64,000 bases of DNA from Cephalotus follicularis (lineage: Eukaryota; Streptophyta; Magnoliopsida; Oxalidales; Cephalotaceae). The DNA is taken from assembly GCA_001972305.1 (NCBI GenBank), contig BDDD01000876.1:1-64000 (forward strand), read 5' to 3'. The position numbers were made by a program, and so were the translations under genes. Position 1 is the first letter of the stretch; every line of letters begins with the position of its first letter. The notes beneath the pieces are model-generated. The model did no database searches, was not told the origin of the DNA, and was given only the letters and a program-made list of their open reading frames with translations. Of this stretch, positions 35,299 to 48,649 are shown in pieces.

Positions 35299-35951
35299 CT
35301 CATCTTGATCATGTAATGCAGCCTTAAGAAATTTACCATCAATCCCTTGCGCTTCTCTAATTCAATCCATCAACCATGGTCTTGCTTGAACTTAGGAGAC
35401 TATCAAGCAAGCTAATCGACGACTTAAGGTGCCTGCCACCACATTAGCCTGACTTGGGTGATATTGGATCTCACAGATATGGAACAGCTTCATCCACCTT
35501 CTTTGCCTCATATGTATATCCTTCTGGGAGGAAAGATGTTTCAGACTCTTGTGGTCTATGAAAACCTCAAACTTTGTGCCGTATAGACAGGGTCTCCATT
35601 GGCATAGCGCACGACTAACGCTGCAATTCTAGGTCGTGAGTGGAATGACTTACTCATGAGGTTCCAATTTTTTTCCTTTGGACATAGGAGCTCACTTCCC
35701 TAAGCAACCTCAAAACACAATTCGCACTGTTCCTTGAGGCATCACTATATACCGCGAAACCCTCATTACTCTCAGATAAAACCATGAGCGGCGCAGATAT
35801 CAGACGATGTTTTAACTCTTGGAAGCTTGCTTCATCACTGTCATCCTTTACATTCCGTCTTTCTGCCTCAATCGGATCAAATGTGTGGTAATCCGTAAAA
35901 ATTTCTCGATAAAGCGGCGATGGTAACCCGCTAAGCCTAAGAAACCATGGA
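35299..35951 (-). pseudogene. H2 RNase H relic
   Basis: Minus-strand reading gives 'ASFQELKHRLISAPLMVL' and '[10 protein letters not shown]' near 35860-35720, the RT-RNase H junction with its first Asp. Sequence below 35700 is decayed RNase H with frameshifts. A solo LTR interrupts it at CTACT (35952-35956). Confidence 0.78.
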
Positions 35952-35956
35952 CTACT

Positions 35957-38900
35957 TGACACGACCCATCCCTTTTATCCGTAACCCTAACCAACAAGCC
36001 GTACCTTATAAAAGACTAAATTCCCAGGAGGTCACCCATCTTAAAATTTCTCTCATTTGAGCACGCTTAACAGTACAGTTTTTGTATTATTCTAACCATT
36101 AGTCTACTTCTATCATGTTTAACCATATTCAACATTTGTTCTTATGATATATTACATCAAGATTCATCATTTAATTCCATTCCCGACCTCCTTAATCCTA
36201 TTAACCTCATTTCAATTCAATAATTCTTTTTAAACTCATAATCATGATGATATATTTATATATTTGTCCATTTTAATAGGATGAAATTTCTGCAAAAAAA
36301 CTGCAAGAGTTCCCTTTAAAAATGAACATTTCCCAAATTTTTCACCTTTAAGAAAATCACAATTTATATATGTATCACACTCTCGAAGGAGGAATCAACA
36401 GTTCGTTTTAAATCTATTCATCGCAGGCTTATCGAAAACATGCTTGAAACATCATAGTCATAATATAATAAAAAACTCCTCAAAATAATCTATTATCCAT
36501 TATCTATTAACATTCATGCATATAAACATAAGCAAAATATCCCAAAATGCCCAATGTATGCATGTGAGGCTGGTTATGACTACCATTGGGTGGTGCATGG
36601 CCCTGTGGTCTACCTCCAACTTGCTACTATTGGATTGGTGGATCAACTAGATCATCCACTGTTGCCTGACCTGAAAAGAAAAGAATATAAGGGAGTTAGT
36701 CCAAATGACTAGTGAGTGAGAACAAAGCATTCCCTGGTGCATCCATCAAACAACCGGATGCGCTAAAAGAAATATAGACTACGATATAGAAGAATCAATG
36801 CTCGAAAAGACATATTCAAGAACAAGGTTTTAATAATGAAAACTAACAACTCCATACTGACATTGAAAATAAAATAACTGAAACTGGACTATAAGCTCAA
36901 AACAAACATCTGGTCATCCGTTGAGAGAAACAGCAATATTAGAATCAATACCATCTGAATATAACAGGATCAACCAGAAAATAAATCAAGACACACAAAT
37001 AAGATCAACAATCATGAATCAAGAAATGTGCATCAAGCAATGTGCCCATAAAGATAATAAATATCAGGAGATGCTGGTGCAAATAGAAGCTCATCATCTC
37101 TGGTCAGCCCACTACAGGCCTACGGTGTAGCACCCCACCCTCGACAAGGGGCCTACGTGACTCCGCACACACCCCACCCTCGCCGAGGGGCCTACTACGC
37201 TGCACGCAACACACCCTGTTCGAGGGGCCTACGTGTCACGACACGCACCCCACCCTCGTTCTAGGGGAATACGTGCTAAACTATATCCTATAAACCACTG
37301 TAACAAAAATCATAGACCAGTAGGCTACAGGACGTGCACATATCCTTCATACACCGGTGCAAAGTGCCTATGGTAAACATAACATCCATACCTCGCACGA
37401 GGGGCCTACGTGTTCTCTACACGCACCCCACCCTCGCTGATACATGAATGATAAGTCACTAAGTACCAGCATCATAGTAGAAAGCAAGTATCACAACAAA
37501 ATCACAATGTAACACAATGTAAGAAGGTGAACTAATCACCCAGAATCAGGGTCTTACTTACTCAAAATAATATCAATCCAAGAAATATATATTACCAAAG
37601 ACATACCGGGCATACAAATCCTGACCGAACTCATGATATAAAGCAAACAATAGGGCACATGTAATAAACAGGAATCTCAAAGTAAAATAAAGGAAGGGAA
37701 TGTCTCACTCACAGATTTACTGAATCGGCTATCGCGGACTAGCCCCTCGAGAATCTAGATTAGTTACGGGATCCACGTCTACAATGTCATCGCATTAGAG
37801 ACTCGTCATTAATCACATTTTTTTAAAAGCTTATGCATATGGAATGCGTGAAATGCACGTGAGATTTACTTTATGCTTTTAGTTGTCGTCATTACTCGAT
37901 TCTTTTCTATCCTTAACACTTACAACAAATCCTATCATAATCTCTCCTCATAAGACAGATGTTTGTTTCATTATCCACTAGATATACACAAATAAGAATT
38001 TCCTTATATTTCATAACATGCATCCCGTTCTTGCTCACAACTGACAATAAAAGGATATACCATCTTTTTTATTTACCCCTATACCATCAAGTCCATACAT
38101 ACGATAACAAAATCTGTGAATTTCTTAGCCTGGCCAAAACTTCACCATACATTATCATTCAATATACCATAAATTTCATTAAATAAATTACATACCTACA
38201 ACACCTATATAACTGAAAATTTCTTATAGGCAGCAATATATATTATCAAATAAACCTCCATTCACTAACACCAACTTAACACCTTTTAACACATAGAAAT
38301 ACTCGACCTTCCTATAACCCTACAACAGCTAAAATTTAAAGAGAAAGAAAACACAATTTAACTAAATTAACATACTCCAAATTACATGAACAAACTGTCA
38401 ATAATGAGAAGATAAACCTCTAACCCCATGCTCAATTTCAGCAACCCGAATGCTTCATGAAAAACAACAATTAAATTGCTTACTTCTAACAATAAGGTTA
38501 GAAGAACTTACCAATCTCTAAAAAGGTGAGGAAGGATGTAGTTATAAACTTGAACTTGGAGAAAATTGTTGAAGAACTTAAGCTTTGAAGAGAGAGCAAT
38601 GTGTCACGACGCTAAAGAGAAGAAAAGAAATGCTAACCAAAAATCACTATGATTCCTTCCAATATATTCCAACGGGTGGAAATAATTGAGCTTGCAGGAA
38701 GAGAGAGTCACGACGCTCAAGGGAGAAGAGAAGTGTCAAATCGAAATGCACTATGTCGGCTTCCTATACAAACCAACGGGTGGAGAGCTCTATAGTGTAG
38801 GAGAAGCTTGTATGAGGGGGCCAGATTTGTCTAAAGAAAACAATTAATTTGGGCCTTAATTGGGTCATTATTTCAGCAGCACAAGATTAATTGAAGACCC

Positions 38901-39182
38901 AAAAGACTAACAAATATCGTTATGTATAAGTAGAGAATTGCTAGAATAATGAAAACTTGGAAAATAATGGGCCAGGCCTTGATAAATGAATTTGGACCTA
39001 AATTATAAGAAGAAAAATTAAAGGGTTGGATTTAAAAAAAAATGGGTATACTCTATACCCCAAATCAATAAAGTCCAAATAAACTAATGCATACCTCAAA
39101 TAAATCACCAAAAGTCCATAATTATTATACAAGACATGCACACACAAATTGCATACTCCAAAATATAACACGGAGTGTTACA
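35957..39182 (-). mobile_element. Solo LTR, family D, TSD CTACT
   Basis: 3226 bp. Plus-strand ends are TGACACGACCC and CGGAGTGTTACA. CTACT lies at 35952-35956 and 39183-39187, and H2 reads through as in H1 near 19560-19580. It differs from families A and B except near the ends. It holds the CCCTCG/CGAGGG repeat (37130-37445) and no GTCGAC arrays that I can see. No ORF in it resembles a protein. Confidence 0.93.
37130..37445. repeat. ~40-bp repeat with CCCTCG...CGAGGGG arms
   Basis: 'ccaccctcg' followed by 'aggggcctacgtg' recurs about every 37-42 bp at 37135-37270, with further copies near 37390-37440. Each unit can pair CCCTCG with CGAGGG. Confidence 0.82.
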
Positions 39183-39187
39183 CTACT

Positions 39188-39539
39188 GTTACGTTTATCG
39201 GCCATTTCCACTCCCTCGCTACTTCTATCCTTGGTAGGTCCACAAATGAACCAACACTGAAGGCATCGTGACCAAGGAAAACCACTTCTGATAACCCCAA
39301 ATCCATATTTGCTGAACTTGGTATACCATTGGCGATCTTGCAAGACCTGCCATGCTCAGTGCATCCGTTTTCCATGACATTCCGTAGACTTGGAATGCAC
39401 TAACACATCATCGAAGGAGACTATGATGAACTGGTCAATATATGGACTACACACCCCTTTTATAAGGTTCATGAATCCAGTAGGGGCATCGGCCACCCAA
39501 ACGACATTACGATCAACTCATAAGGTCCATATCGTGATT
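39188..39539 (-). pseudogene. H2 RT relic, cut by satellite
   Basis: Minus-strand reading gives the RT palm 'SFDDVLVHSK' near 39425-39395, with both Asp codons kept, then 'QDRQWYTKFSKYGF' near 39340-39300. The coding match ends at about 39539, where satellite begins at a shared CGTGA. The 5' half of the element is absent. Confidence 0.8.
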
Positions 39540-42500
39540 TTGGAGTCAAATTCGCGTTCTGAGATCGGTTATTGGGTCAATTTATCGTTCTTATATTCTT
39601 TGGGACGTAATTGTAAATTTTGAAAAGTTATGATTTAAGTCGTTTCACGGCTTCTTTTTGTAGACATCATAAATACATCGTCGTAAATTGTTTGCCGTAA
39701 TTTTGGGATCAAATTCACTTTCCGAGATCATTTAATGGGTCAATTTATCGTTCTTATATTCTTTGGGGTGTAATTGTAAATTTTGAAATGTTATGATTTA
39801 AGTCGTTTCAGGGTTTCTTTTTGCTGAATACATAATCGCATCGTCGTAAGTTCTTTGCCATGATTTTGGGGTCAAATTCGTGTTCTAAGATCGTTTACTG
39901 GGTGAATTTATCGTTATTATATTTCTAGGGACGTAATTGTAAATTTCAAAAAGTATTTTTGAAGTCTTTTCAGAGTTTCTTTTTGCAGAGAACATAAATG
40001 TATCGTCGAAAGTTGTTTGCCGTTATTTTGGGGTCAAATTCGCGTTCCGAGATCGTTTAGTGGGTCAATTTATTGTTCTTATATTTTTAGGGGCGTAAAT
40101 GTAGATTTTAAAAAGTTATGTTTTAATTCGTTTCAGGGTTTCTTTTTATAGATAACATAAAAGAACCGTCGTAAGTTGTTTGCCGCGATATTGGGGTCAA
40201 ATTCACGTTCCGAGATTTTTTAGTGGGTCAATTTATCGTTCTTATATTTCTAAGGGCGTAATTGTAAATTTTGAAAAGTTATGTTTTAAGTCGTTTCAGG
40301 GTTTCTTTTTGCAGAAAACATAAATGCATCGTCGTAAGTTGTTTGCCGTTATTTTAGGGTAAAATTCGCGTTCCGAGATCGTTTAGTGGGCCAATTTATT
40401 GTTCTTATATTTCTAGGGACGTAATTGTAAATTTGAAAAAGTTATGATTTAAGTCGTTTCAGGGTTTATTTTTACATAAAACATAAACGCATCGTCGTAA
40501 TTTTTTTGCCATTATTTTGGGGTTAAATTCGCGTTCCGAGATCGTTTAGCGGGTCAATTTACCGTTCTTATATTTCTAGGGGCGTAAGTGAAAATTTGAA
40601 AAAGTTATGTCATAAGTCGTTTCAACATTTTTTTTACAGATAATATAAATGCATCGCCGTAAGTTGTTTGCTGTGATTTTGTGGTCAAATTTGCCTTTTG
40701 AGATCGTTTAGCGAGTCAATTTATCGTTCTTATATTTTAAGGGGCGTAATTGTAAATTTTAAAAATTTATGATTTAAGTCGTTTTAGAGTTTCTTTTGCT
40801 AACAACATAAATGCATCGTCGTAAGTTGTTTGTCGTGATTTTGGGGTCAAATTCGTGTTCCGAGATCGTTTAGTGAGTAAATTTATCGTTCTTATAGTTG
40901 TAGGGTTGTTATTGCAAATTTTGAAAAGTTATGATTTAAGTCGTTTTAGGATTTCTTTTTGCAGACAACATAAATGCATCGTCGTAAGTTGTTTTTCGTG
41001 ATATTGGGGTCAAATTCGCTTTCTGAGATTGTTTAGTGGGCTAATTTATCGTCCTTATATTTCTAGGGGCGTAATTATAAATTTTGAAAAGTTATGATTA
41101 AGGTCCTTTCAGGGTTTCTTTTTGCAGAGAAACTAAATGCATGTCGTAAGTTGTTTGCCGTTATTTCAGGGTCAAATTCACGTTACGAGATCGTTTAGTG
41201 GGTCACTTTATTGCTCTTATATTTCTAGGGCCGTAGTTGTAAATTTTGAAAAGTTATGTTTTAAGTCGTTTCGGAGTTTCTTTTTGCGATCAACATAAAT
41301 GCATCGTCGTAAGTTGTTTGCTGCGATTTTTGGGTCAAATTCGAGTTCCGATATCGTTTAGTGGGTTAATTTATCGTTCTTATATTTTTAGGGGCGTAAT
41401 TACAAATTTCATAAAGTTATGTTTTAAGTCGTTTCAGGGTTTCTTTTTGCAGAGAACATATATGCATCGTCGTAAGTTGTTTGTCGTTATTCTGGGGTCA
41501 AATTCACGTTCCGAGATCATTTAATGGGTCGATTTATCGTTCTTACATTTCTAGGGGCTTAATTATAAATTTAGAAAAGTTATATTTTAAGTCGTTTTAG
41601 TGTTTTTTTTGCAGACAACAGAAATGCATCGTTGTAAGTTGTTTGCCGTGATTTTGGGGTCAAATTCGCGTTTCGAGATCGTTTACTAAGTCAATTTATT
41701 GTTCTAATATTTCTAGGGGCCTAATTATAAATTTTGAAAAGTTATGTTTTGAATCGTTTCAGGGTTTCTTTTTGCAGACAAAATAAATGTATGTTCGTAA
41801 GTTGTTTGCCGTGATTTTGGGGTGAAATTCACATTCCGAGATCATTTAGTAGGACAATTTATCGTTCTTATTTTCTTAGGGGCGTAACTATAAATTTGAA
41901 AAAGTTATGTTTTAAGTCATTTTAGGGTTTATTTTTGCAGAGAACATAAATGCATCGCCTAAGTTGTTTGCCGTTATTTTTGGGTCAAATTAGCTTTCCG
42001 AAATTGTTTTGTGGGTCAATTTATCGTCATTATATTTCTAGAGGCATAAATGTAAATTTTAAAAAGTTATTTTTTAAGTCATTTCGGGGTTTCTTTTTGT
42101 AGACAAGATAAATGCAACTTCGTAAGTCGTTTGCTGTAATTTTGTGGTCAAATTCGCGTTCCGAAATCGTTTAGAGGGTCAATTTATCGTTCTTATATTT
42201 CTAGGGGCGTAATTATAAATTTTTAAAAGTTATGATTTAAGTCGTTTCAGGGTTTCTTTTTGTAGAGAACATAAATGCATCGTCGTAAGTTGTTTGCAGT
42301 GATTTTGGGGTCAAATTAGTGTTCTGATATCGTTTAGTGGGTCAATTTATCGTTCTTATATTTTTAGGGGCTTAATTGTAAATTTTCATAAGTTGTGTTT
42401 TAATTCGTTTCAGGGTTTCTTTTTCCATACACTAAAAATGCATCGTCGTAAGTTATTTACTGTGATTTTGGGGTAAAATTTGCGTTCCGAGATCATTTAG

Positions 42501-44364
42501 TGGAACGATTTATCGTTCTTATATTCTTTTGGGCGTAATTATAAATTTGGAAAAGTTATGTTTTATGTCGTTTCATGGTTTCTTTTAGCAGAGAACATAA
42601 ATGCCTCGCGTAAGTTATTTACCGTGATTTTGGGGTTAAATTCGCGTTCCGATATCGTTTAGCGGGACAATTTATCGTTCTTATATTCTTAGAGGCGTAA
42701 TTATAAATTTGAAAAAGTTATGTTTTAAGTCGTTTCAGGTTTTATTTTTGCAGAGAACATAAATGCATCGCGTAAGTTGTTTGCTGTTATTTTGGGGTCA
42801 AATTCGCGTTCCGATATCGTTTTGCGGGACAATTTATCATTCTTATATTCTTAGGGGCGTAATTATAAATTTGGAAAATTTATGTTTTAAGTCGTTTAAG
42901 GATTTCTTTTGCAGAGAACATAAAGGCATCACTTAAGTTCTTTGCCGTTATTTTGGGGTCAAATTCGCGTTCCAAGATCGTTTAGTGGGTTAATTTATCT
43001 TTCTTATATTTCTAGGGGCGTGATTGTAAGTTTGGAAAAGTTATGTTTTAAGTCGTTTAAGGGTTTCGTTTTTAAGCCAACATAAATGCATCGTCGTAAG
43101 TTGTTTGACACGATTTTGGTGTCAAATTCACGTTCCGAGATCGTTTAGTGGGTCAATTTATCGTTCTTATATTTCTAGGGACGTAATTATAAATTTTGAA
43201 AAGTTATGTTTTAAGTCATTTCAGGGATTCTTTTTGCAAATAACATAAATTCATCGTCGTAAGTTGTTTGCCATGATTTTGGGGTGAAATTAGCGTTTCG
43301 ATATCGTTTAGTGGGTCAATTTATCGTTCTTATATTCTTTGGGGCGTAATGGTCAATTTCAAAAAGTTGTGATTTAAGTAGATTAAGGGTTTCTTTTTGC
43401 AGACACCAAAAATGCATCGTCGTAAGTTGTTTGCCCTGATTTTGGGGTCAAATTCGCGTTCCGAGATCGTTTAGTGGGTCAATTTATCTTTCTTATATTA
43501 TTTAGGGCGTAATTGTAAATTTTAAATATCTATGATTTAAGTCGTTTCAGGGTTTCTTTTTGCTGAATACATAAATGCATCATCGTATGTTTTTTGCAGT
43601 GATTTTGGGGTCAAATTTTCAATTATGCCACCGTAATTGTAAATTTGACAAAGTTATGTTTTAAGTTGTTTCAGGGTTTATTTTTGCAGAGAACATAAAT
43701 GCATTGTCGTAAGTTGTTTGCTGTGATTTTGGGGTCAAATTCGCTATCCGAGATCGTTTAGTGGGTCAATTTATTGTCTTAGATTTCTAAAGGCGTAATT
43801 GCAAATTTCGTAAAGTTATGTTTTAAGTCGTTTCCGGGTTACTTTTTGGAAACAACATAAATGCATCGTCGTAATATTTTTTTCCGTGGTTTTGCGGTCT
43901 AATTCGCGTTCTTAGATTGTTTAGCGGGTCAATTTATCGTTCTTATATTATTATGGGTATAATTGTAAATTTTGAAAAGATATGATTTAAGTCGTTTCAG
44001 AGATACTTTTTACATACAACATAAATGCATCGTCGTAAGTTGTTTGTCGTGATTTTGGGGTCAAATTAGCGTTCCGAGATCTTTTAGTGGGGCAATTTAT
44101 CGTTCTTATATTTATTGGGACGTAATTGTAAATTTTGAAAAGTTGTGTTTTAAGTCATTTCAAGGTTTCTTTTTGCAGAGAACATAAATGCATCGTCGTA
44201 AGTTGTTTGCCGTTATTTCGGGGTAAAATTCGCTTTCTAAGATAGCTTTGTGGGTCAATTTATCGTTTTTGTATATCTAGGGGCGTAATTGTAAATTTAG
44301 AAACGATATGTTTTAAGTCGTTTCATGGTTTCTTTTTGCATACAACATAAATGCATCATCGTAA
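39540..44364. repeat. 163-bp satellite array, about 30 monomers
   Basis: Landmarks such as 'gtcgtaagttgtttgcc' recur at 163-bp steps (for example 40168, 40331, 40494 and 40818, 40981). Monomers differ by substitutions and short indels. No TE insertion was seen within this block. The array ends at GTTGT (44365-44369), where the G3 LTR starts. There is nothing gene-like in it. The length suits nucleosome phasing and a centromeric or pericentromeric satellite, but that role is inference. Confidence 0.96.
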
Positions 44365-45723
44365 GTTGTTGTAACGCCCCGAATTTCATAAATAATTATT
44401 ATGAAATTGGTGCGTGTACGATCGTAATAAAGTCGATAGAGGCACAGAGTAATAAAAAGGCATTTCGTATTTAAGTCGCAATTGTGTTAGCCAAGACGGC
44501 TAATAAAGCCTATTTTTAATGCGCGACAATGAAGCCCAAATGTTCGTATTTTTATTGCGATTATTTTTGTGGTTGTTTGGATAATTTATGTCGCGATTCG
44601 CGGAAAAATCGGGACCCAGACCCTAGTATTTTGCCAGAAAATACTAAGGGAGAAGCAAAATGATAAAAGGAGAGGAGGAGAGACACGGGCGCATCACGCG
44701 CCAGTGCAAAAGAAAGAGAGCGGGCGCACCAGGCGCCCGCGCCAGAGAGAGAGAGAGAGAGAGATTGGGAGAGAGTGCGGTTGAGAGATCGGGAGAGGAC
44801 GCCGGAGCCAGCTACCGGACCGGGAGAGCACGCCGGTCAACCCAGGTACGCCAACGGACGATAACTCTTCCTTCCCCCTTTCTCTTTTCTCTTCTTTCTC
44901 CTTCTTCCCCGCCACTGTCGCGCCTCCTCCCGGCGTTTCCCGGCGCCGTTAGCGTCGCGGATTGCGTGGGTTATGGTGTAGAAGGTCCGCTCTACCCATT
45001 TCCAGCACCGGTGATGTGTGATTTGGCCGGAATCGGCCGGAATAGCTTGACTGAGTCGACTCAGCGAGTCGACTCACTGTCGCTTGAGACGGCGCGTTTG
45101 GCGCCGAGTCTTGGCGAGTCACGGGCAGTGACGTGTAGGACTGGCGAATGTGTGGCGGTTTTAGGTGGCGATCGGACCTGTGGAGGTCCGGCGAGTTGAC
45201 TCAGTGAGTCACGACTCGCTGCCGGCCGTGGCGCGGCGTTCGGCGTTGATTCCCAGCGAGTCTTGACCGGTTTTGAGTAAACCGTTCAATGTGGAACCCG
45301 TTGATGGGTGTTTTACCGCCTGGTTGTGTCGGTCAGAATCCGGCCGGCGTTTCGGTGACGGTAATGTTTTGTGTGTCGAACATGACGGAAATGTGTTGTA
45401 TGTGTTGTGTGTGAGTGGCCATTGGATTTGGCATTGAGGAACTGATCAATCGACAAGAACCAGCTTCGGTTCAACGGTTATTGAAAAGGTTCGGCAAATG
45501 AACGTGCAGCTCGACTGTACGGTTGTTATTGCTGCAACAGGTAGGGGATTTTATAATTGTTGTTTATGTCCAGTTATAATGGATATTCATAAATGAATTC
45601 CATGCAATAGACTGTGATATGAGCATGAATATTTGTTGTTGTTGATGAATGCTCTGAATTGAGTTGAATTGGTTGAGAATTGCATTTGTTTTAACTGTTG
45701 TTTTGACCTACTGATGTAAATCC

Positions 45724-46117
45724 AGTCGACTGCCAAGGCGGGCAGCCGACTGGCGAGCTGGAATAGCCGGCTGTTCAGTGCGAACAGCCGACTACACAAT
45801 GAGAAACAGTCGACTGGACGTAAGAACCAGTCGACTCTTCATACGTTTAATGGAAAACACCTGCAGAAGGTTGAGTAGTCGACTGCCAAGAGAGGGCAGC
45901 CGACTGGATGGGGAAAGCAGCCGACTGTCAAAAGTAGACAGCCGACTGTAGATGGCACAGCTGACTGTTTGGGATGACAGTCAACTGTCCACGTGTCACT
46001 TCACCCGGATTCTCTGAGATGGCAATGCTGGGGTGAATGGCGATGTAGAAGATACGTACTGTTCACGAACCAGCCGACTGTCTTGAGGAGACAGCCGACT
46101 GTCAAACATGAGACAGC
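45724..46117. repeat. CAGTCGACTG palindrome array, 21-bp spaced
   Basis: CGACTG-like cores lie at 45727, 45747, 45768, 45789, 45811 and 45832, spaced 20-22 bp, with further copies to 46117. The array continues after the nested LTR at 48670, 48692, 48713, 48734 and 48755, again 21-22 bp apart. Confidence 0.92.
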
Positions 46118-46122
46118 CGACT

Positions 46123-48649
46123 TGTCGCGCCCCTGTTTTCCAAATTAAGACAACATATAAAGTGGTAAGGCAATCAATATAAATAATTCAGCTCATGCAA
46201 ATTACCAATGAACAAATTTCTCGATAGCGGAAGCATATAACATAAATGAGCCTATTTTAAATACGCCTCACGCGTCCCATACTATGTGATGCCAACAAGC
46301 TTATAATAAAAACCAACATAGTGTCGATCGCCCATAAACGGAGCGTGAAATAATACAGTACGAGATAACAATAATATCCCAAGTTACAATAACCCAAATT
46401 ACAAAATCATTGTTCCATAATTCAGTACATAAAATAAGAGAAACTACACAGTCTTCTCTTTAAGTCTCTAAGCATGCTCCATCCCACAAACCACTCCATC
46501 AATCTGTTACAGTAGGGGTTAGCCTTTGTCCTCACTCGGCTAAGTAGAAAAGTTTATGAATACAGTTTAAGGTCAAGGTAATGCGTATCATGAATGAATG
46601 CATAGTGATGCAGCATGATATGAAATTTTCACAATAAATATATCTCCGTATATACATATATAAAAATATATGCATGTGCACCGTACAAGAATAACTCCGT
46701 AAGTTGTATCAACACAAGCAATAAGTATGTCCCAAAAGGAACCAGACAAACAAGTCGCAATAACCGTCGCCACCTCCTAGCCCCAACGTCATGCACTCTT
46801 ACCCCTTCCCGTTTGCGAACGGTTAGGAGCAAGTCCTCCGTATGTTGTTTAGCACGATGGCTAACCCAACAGCCTCCGTATTGCACAGCACAATTCAAGA
46901 AATAAAGTATAATTACTTGATCCAATATATTTGTTTAAAATATATTACTCTGTTCACAAGTTGAAATAAGTTATAAAACTTAAAACAATACATTTGGATT
47001 GCGTAGTCAATCCTTTAAAACAGTTCTCCGTATTTAGGGATACTTCCCCTGCCATTTCGAAAATATATAAAATCATATATTTGACAAATATATATTTTCG
47101 TACAATGATCATTAAAATAATCATGCAAGCTTTTCAAAATGGTTAACACATTTAGAAATCAACCATAATGCAAATCACAGTAATAATGCAAACATATGCT
47201 CAGAATGCACCTAGGGTTGTTAGTAATTAACCTAGGCTTATCTCCTTCTCTAAAAGTCCCATTTCTGCTGTAACAGTCGGTTGTTTTTCCATAACGGTCG
47301 GCTGGACCTTGAGTCAGTCGACTGCTCTTCATAGGCAGTCGACTTGTTCATCTCGAGTACCAGGCAGTAGACTGCCTTCCTTCGACAGTCAACTGTAATG
47401 GGTAATATTGCATGCATAGTCGACTGGTATTACATTCCAGTCGACTGAAAGTTTGAGTAGTCGACTGCTTCAATTGAGCAGTCGGCTGTTCTGGGCTGGA
47501 CAGTGACAGTAACTCACTGTTAATTCATCCAATCAAGCAATTGAACTTATTTACACGTATTCTAACCTCAGAATATCATCCATAATCATACATTGGTCTA
47601 AAATACAACTCAATTCATGCATTATTCACTGTTTTTATCATAATTCAAATGAAACCCAAATATGGCATTGCATGAAAACCATTCCAATTCTCCATTCAAA
47701 ATTCATTAAGCATGCTAGATTATCTATCAACAATAACCATAACATCAACACTACTGGAATCCACAGCCAAAACAACTGTACCATTCATTTATAATATCAT
47801 TGTCCTTGAACTCAAAGTGCATGCATAAAACTCTCTACAACTACCCCTACCTTTGATTTCAAGTTAGAAATCGGAAGTCCACCTCTTTGTGTCTCCTTTC
47901 CAAAATCCTTGAGCTTCCCAGTAGCTCCAAGAACCGTCCAGCAGCTTCAATCCAAGCTCCAAGCTTTAACAAAGGTGAACCTCTCACTTCCTCACTATTT
48001 CTCTTTTAATTTATCACTGTTTTCACTCTTCAAACTCTCTAGTCCTCTCTTAACAGATTGTAAGGTGAGAGAGACGAAGGCAGGAAGCATTTTATGCAGT
48101 CTTCTCTCCTTCAATCTCTTTGCATGGCATAAAAGCCCATTCCTCTCACAATCCCTTACATGCACACACACTTGTCATTTCTTATCTTTCTCTCTGTTCT
48201 TGCACGTTCTGGCGTGGTGGTGCATGATCAACACATCCTATTTATGATCAGATGGTGCCTGCAAGTTATCTTATCAAGGGCTGAATGTGATCTCGTCACA
48301 GGTAGATAAAACAGGGCACGATCCAGTCGGCTGCCTTCCCCTGGCAGTCGGCTTCTTCTCCTAGCAGTCGGCTGCTTCGCCTGGCAGTCTGTTGCCAAAT
48401 GTCACGATTGTTGGCCAGTAGACTGGTTCCTCACGCCAGTCGACTGCCTCTCCCTTTAGTCCAACAGTCGGCTGGTATATTGCACTAGTCGGCTGTCCAG
48501 GCCAAAAATCCCCACAATCACACTTCCAAATGCTCTACGTTTAACTTAATTTCAAGATATCAATCGGGAAATTTTCCTTTTATTAATTCAAAGTAAAGGT
48601 TACATCGAGGATTACAATAATACATGAAATTGAATTTTCGGGCGTTACA
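46123..48649 (-). mobile_element. Solo LTR nested in G3 LTR, TSD CGACT/CAACT
   Basis: 2527 bp, TGTCGCGCCCC to GGGCGTTACA on the plus strand. CGACT (46118-46122) and CAACT (48650-48654) differ by one transition at a CpG. The insertion lies exactly in a palindrome of the host array. It has its own CAGTCGACTG-type palindromes (47275-47510, 48320-48500), the shared block at 46511-46545, a donor-like site near 47850 and a GCATAAAA box near 48090 (minus strand). Confidence 0.92.

Larger units (their letters stand above)
9015..39539 (-). mobile_element. H2: truncated, decayed gypsy element hosting other insertions
   Basis: This oldest element of the nest survives in pieces: part of the 3' LTR (9015-9898 and 30984-31129), polypurine tract, integrase, RNase H and RT relics (31130-31788, 35299-35951, 39188-39539). 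H1 and two solo LTRs split it. Both outer ends are broken and joined to satellite: on the left inside the LTR, on the right inside RT coding sequence at a CGTGA shared by element and satellite. The whole 5' end (gag, protease, 5' LTR) is missing. Order of pieces and reading direction are minus strand. Confidence 0.85.

Noticed and set aside
35957..39182. A possible host gene in the unique-looking stretch 36000-39100
   Set aside because: It is bounded by TG...CA ends and a CTACT duplication and has no coding match, so it is a solo LTR of another family.
44748..44763. GAGA tract as a GAGA-factor element
   Set aside because: Simple repeat in the purine-rich LTR leader. No support for a specific binding role.
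47909..48247. 112-codon plus-strand ORF with hydrophobic segments
   Set aside because: CT-rich transcript-leader region of a minus-strand LTR. The same region in other LTRs is not open.
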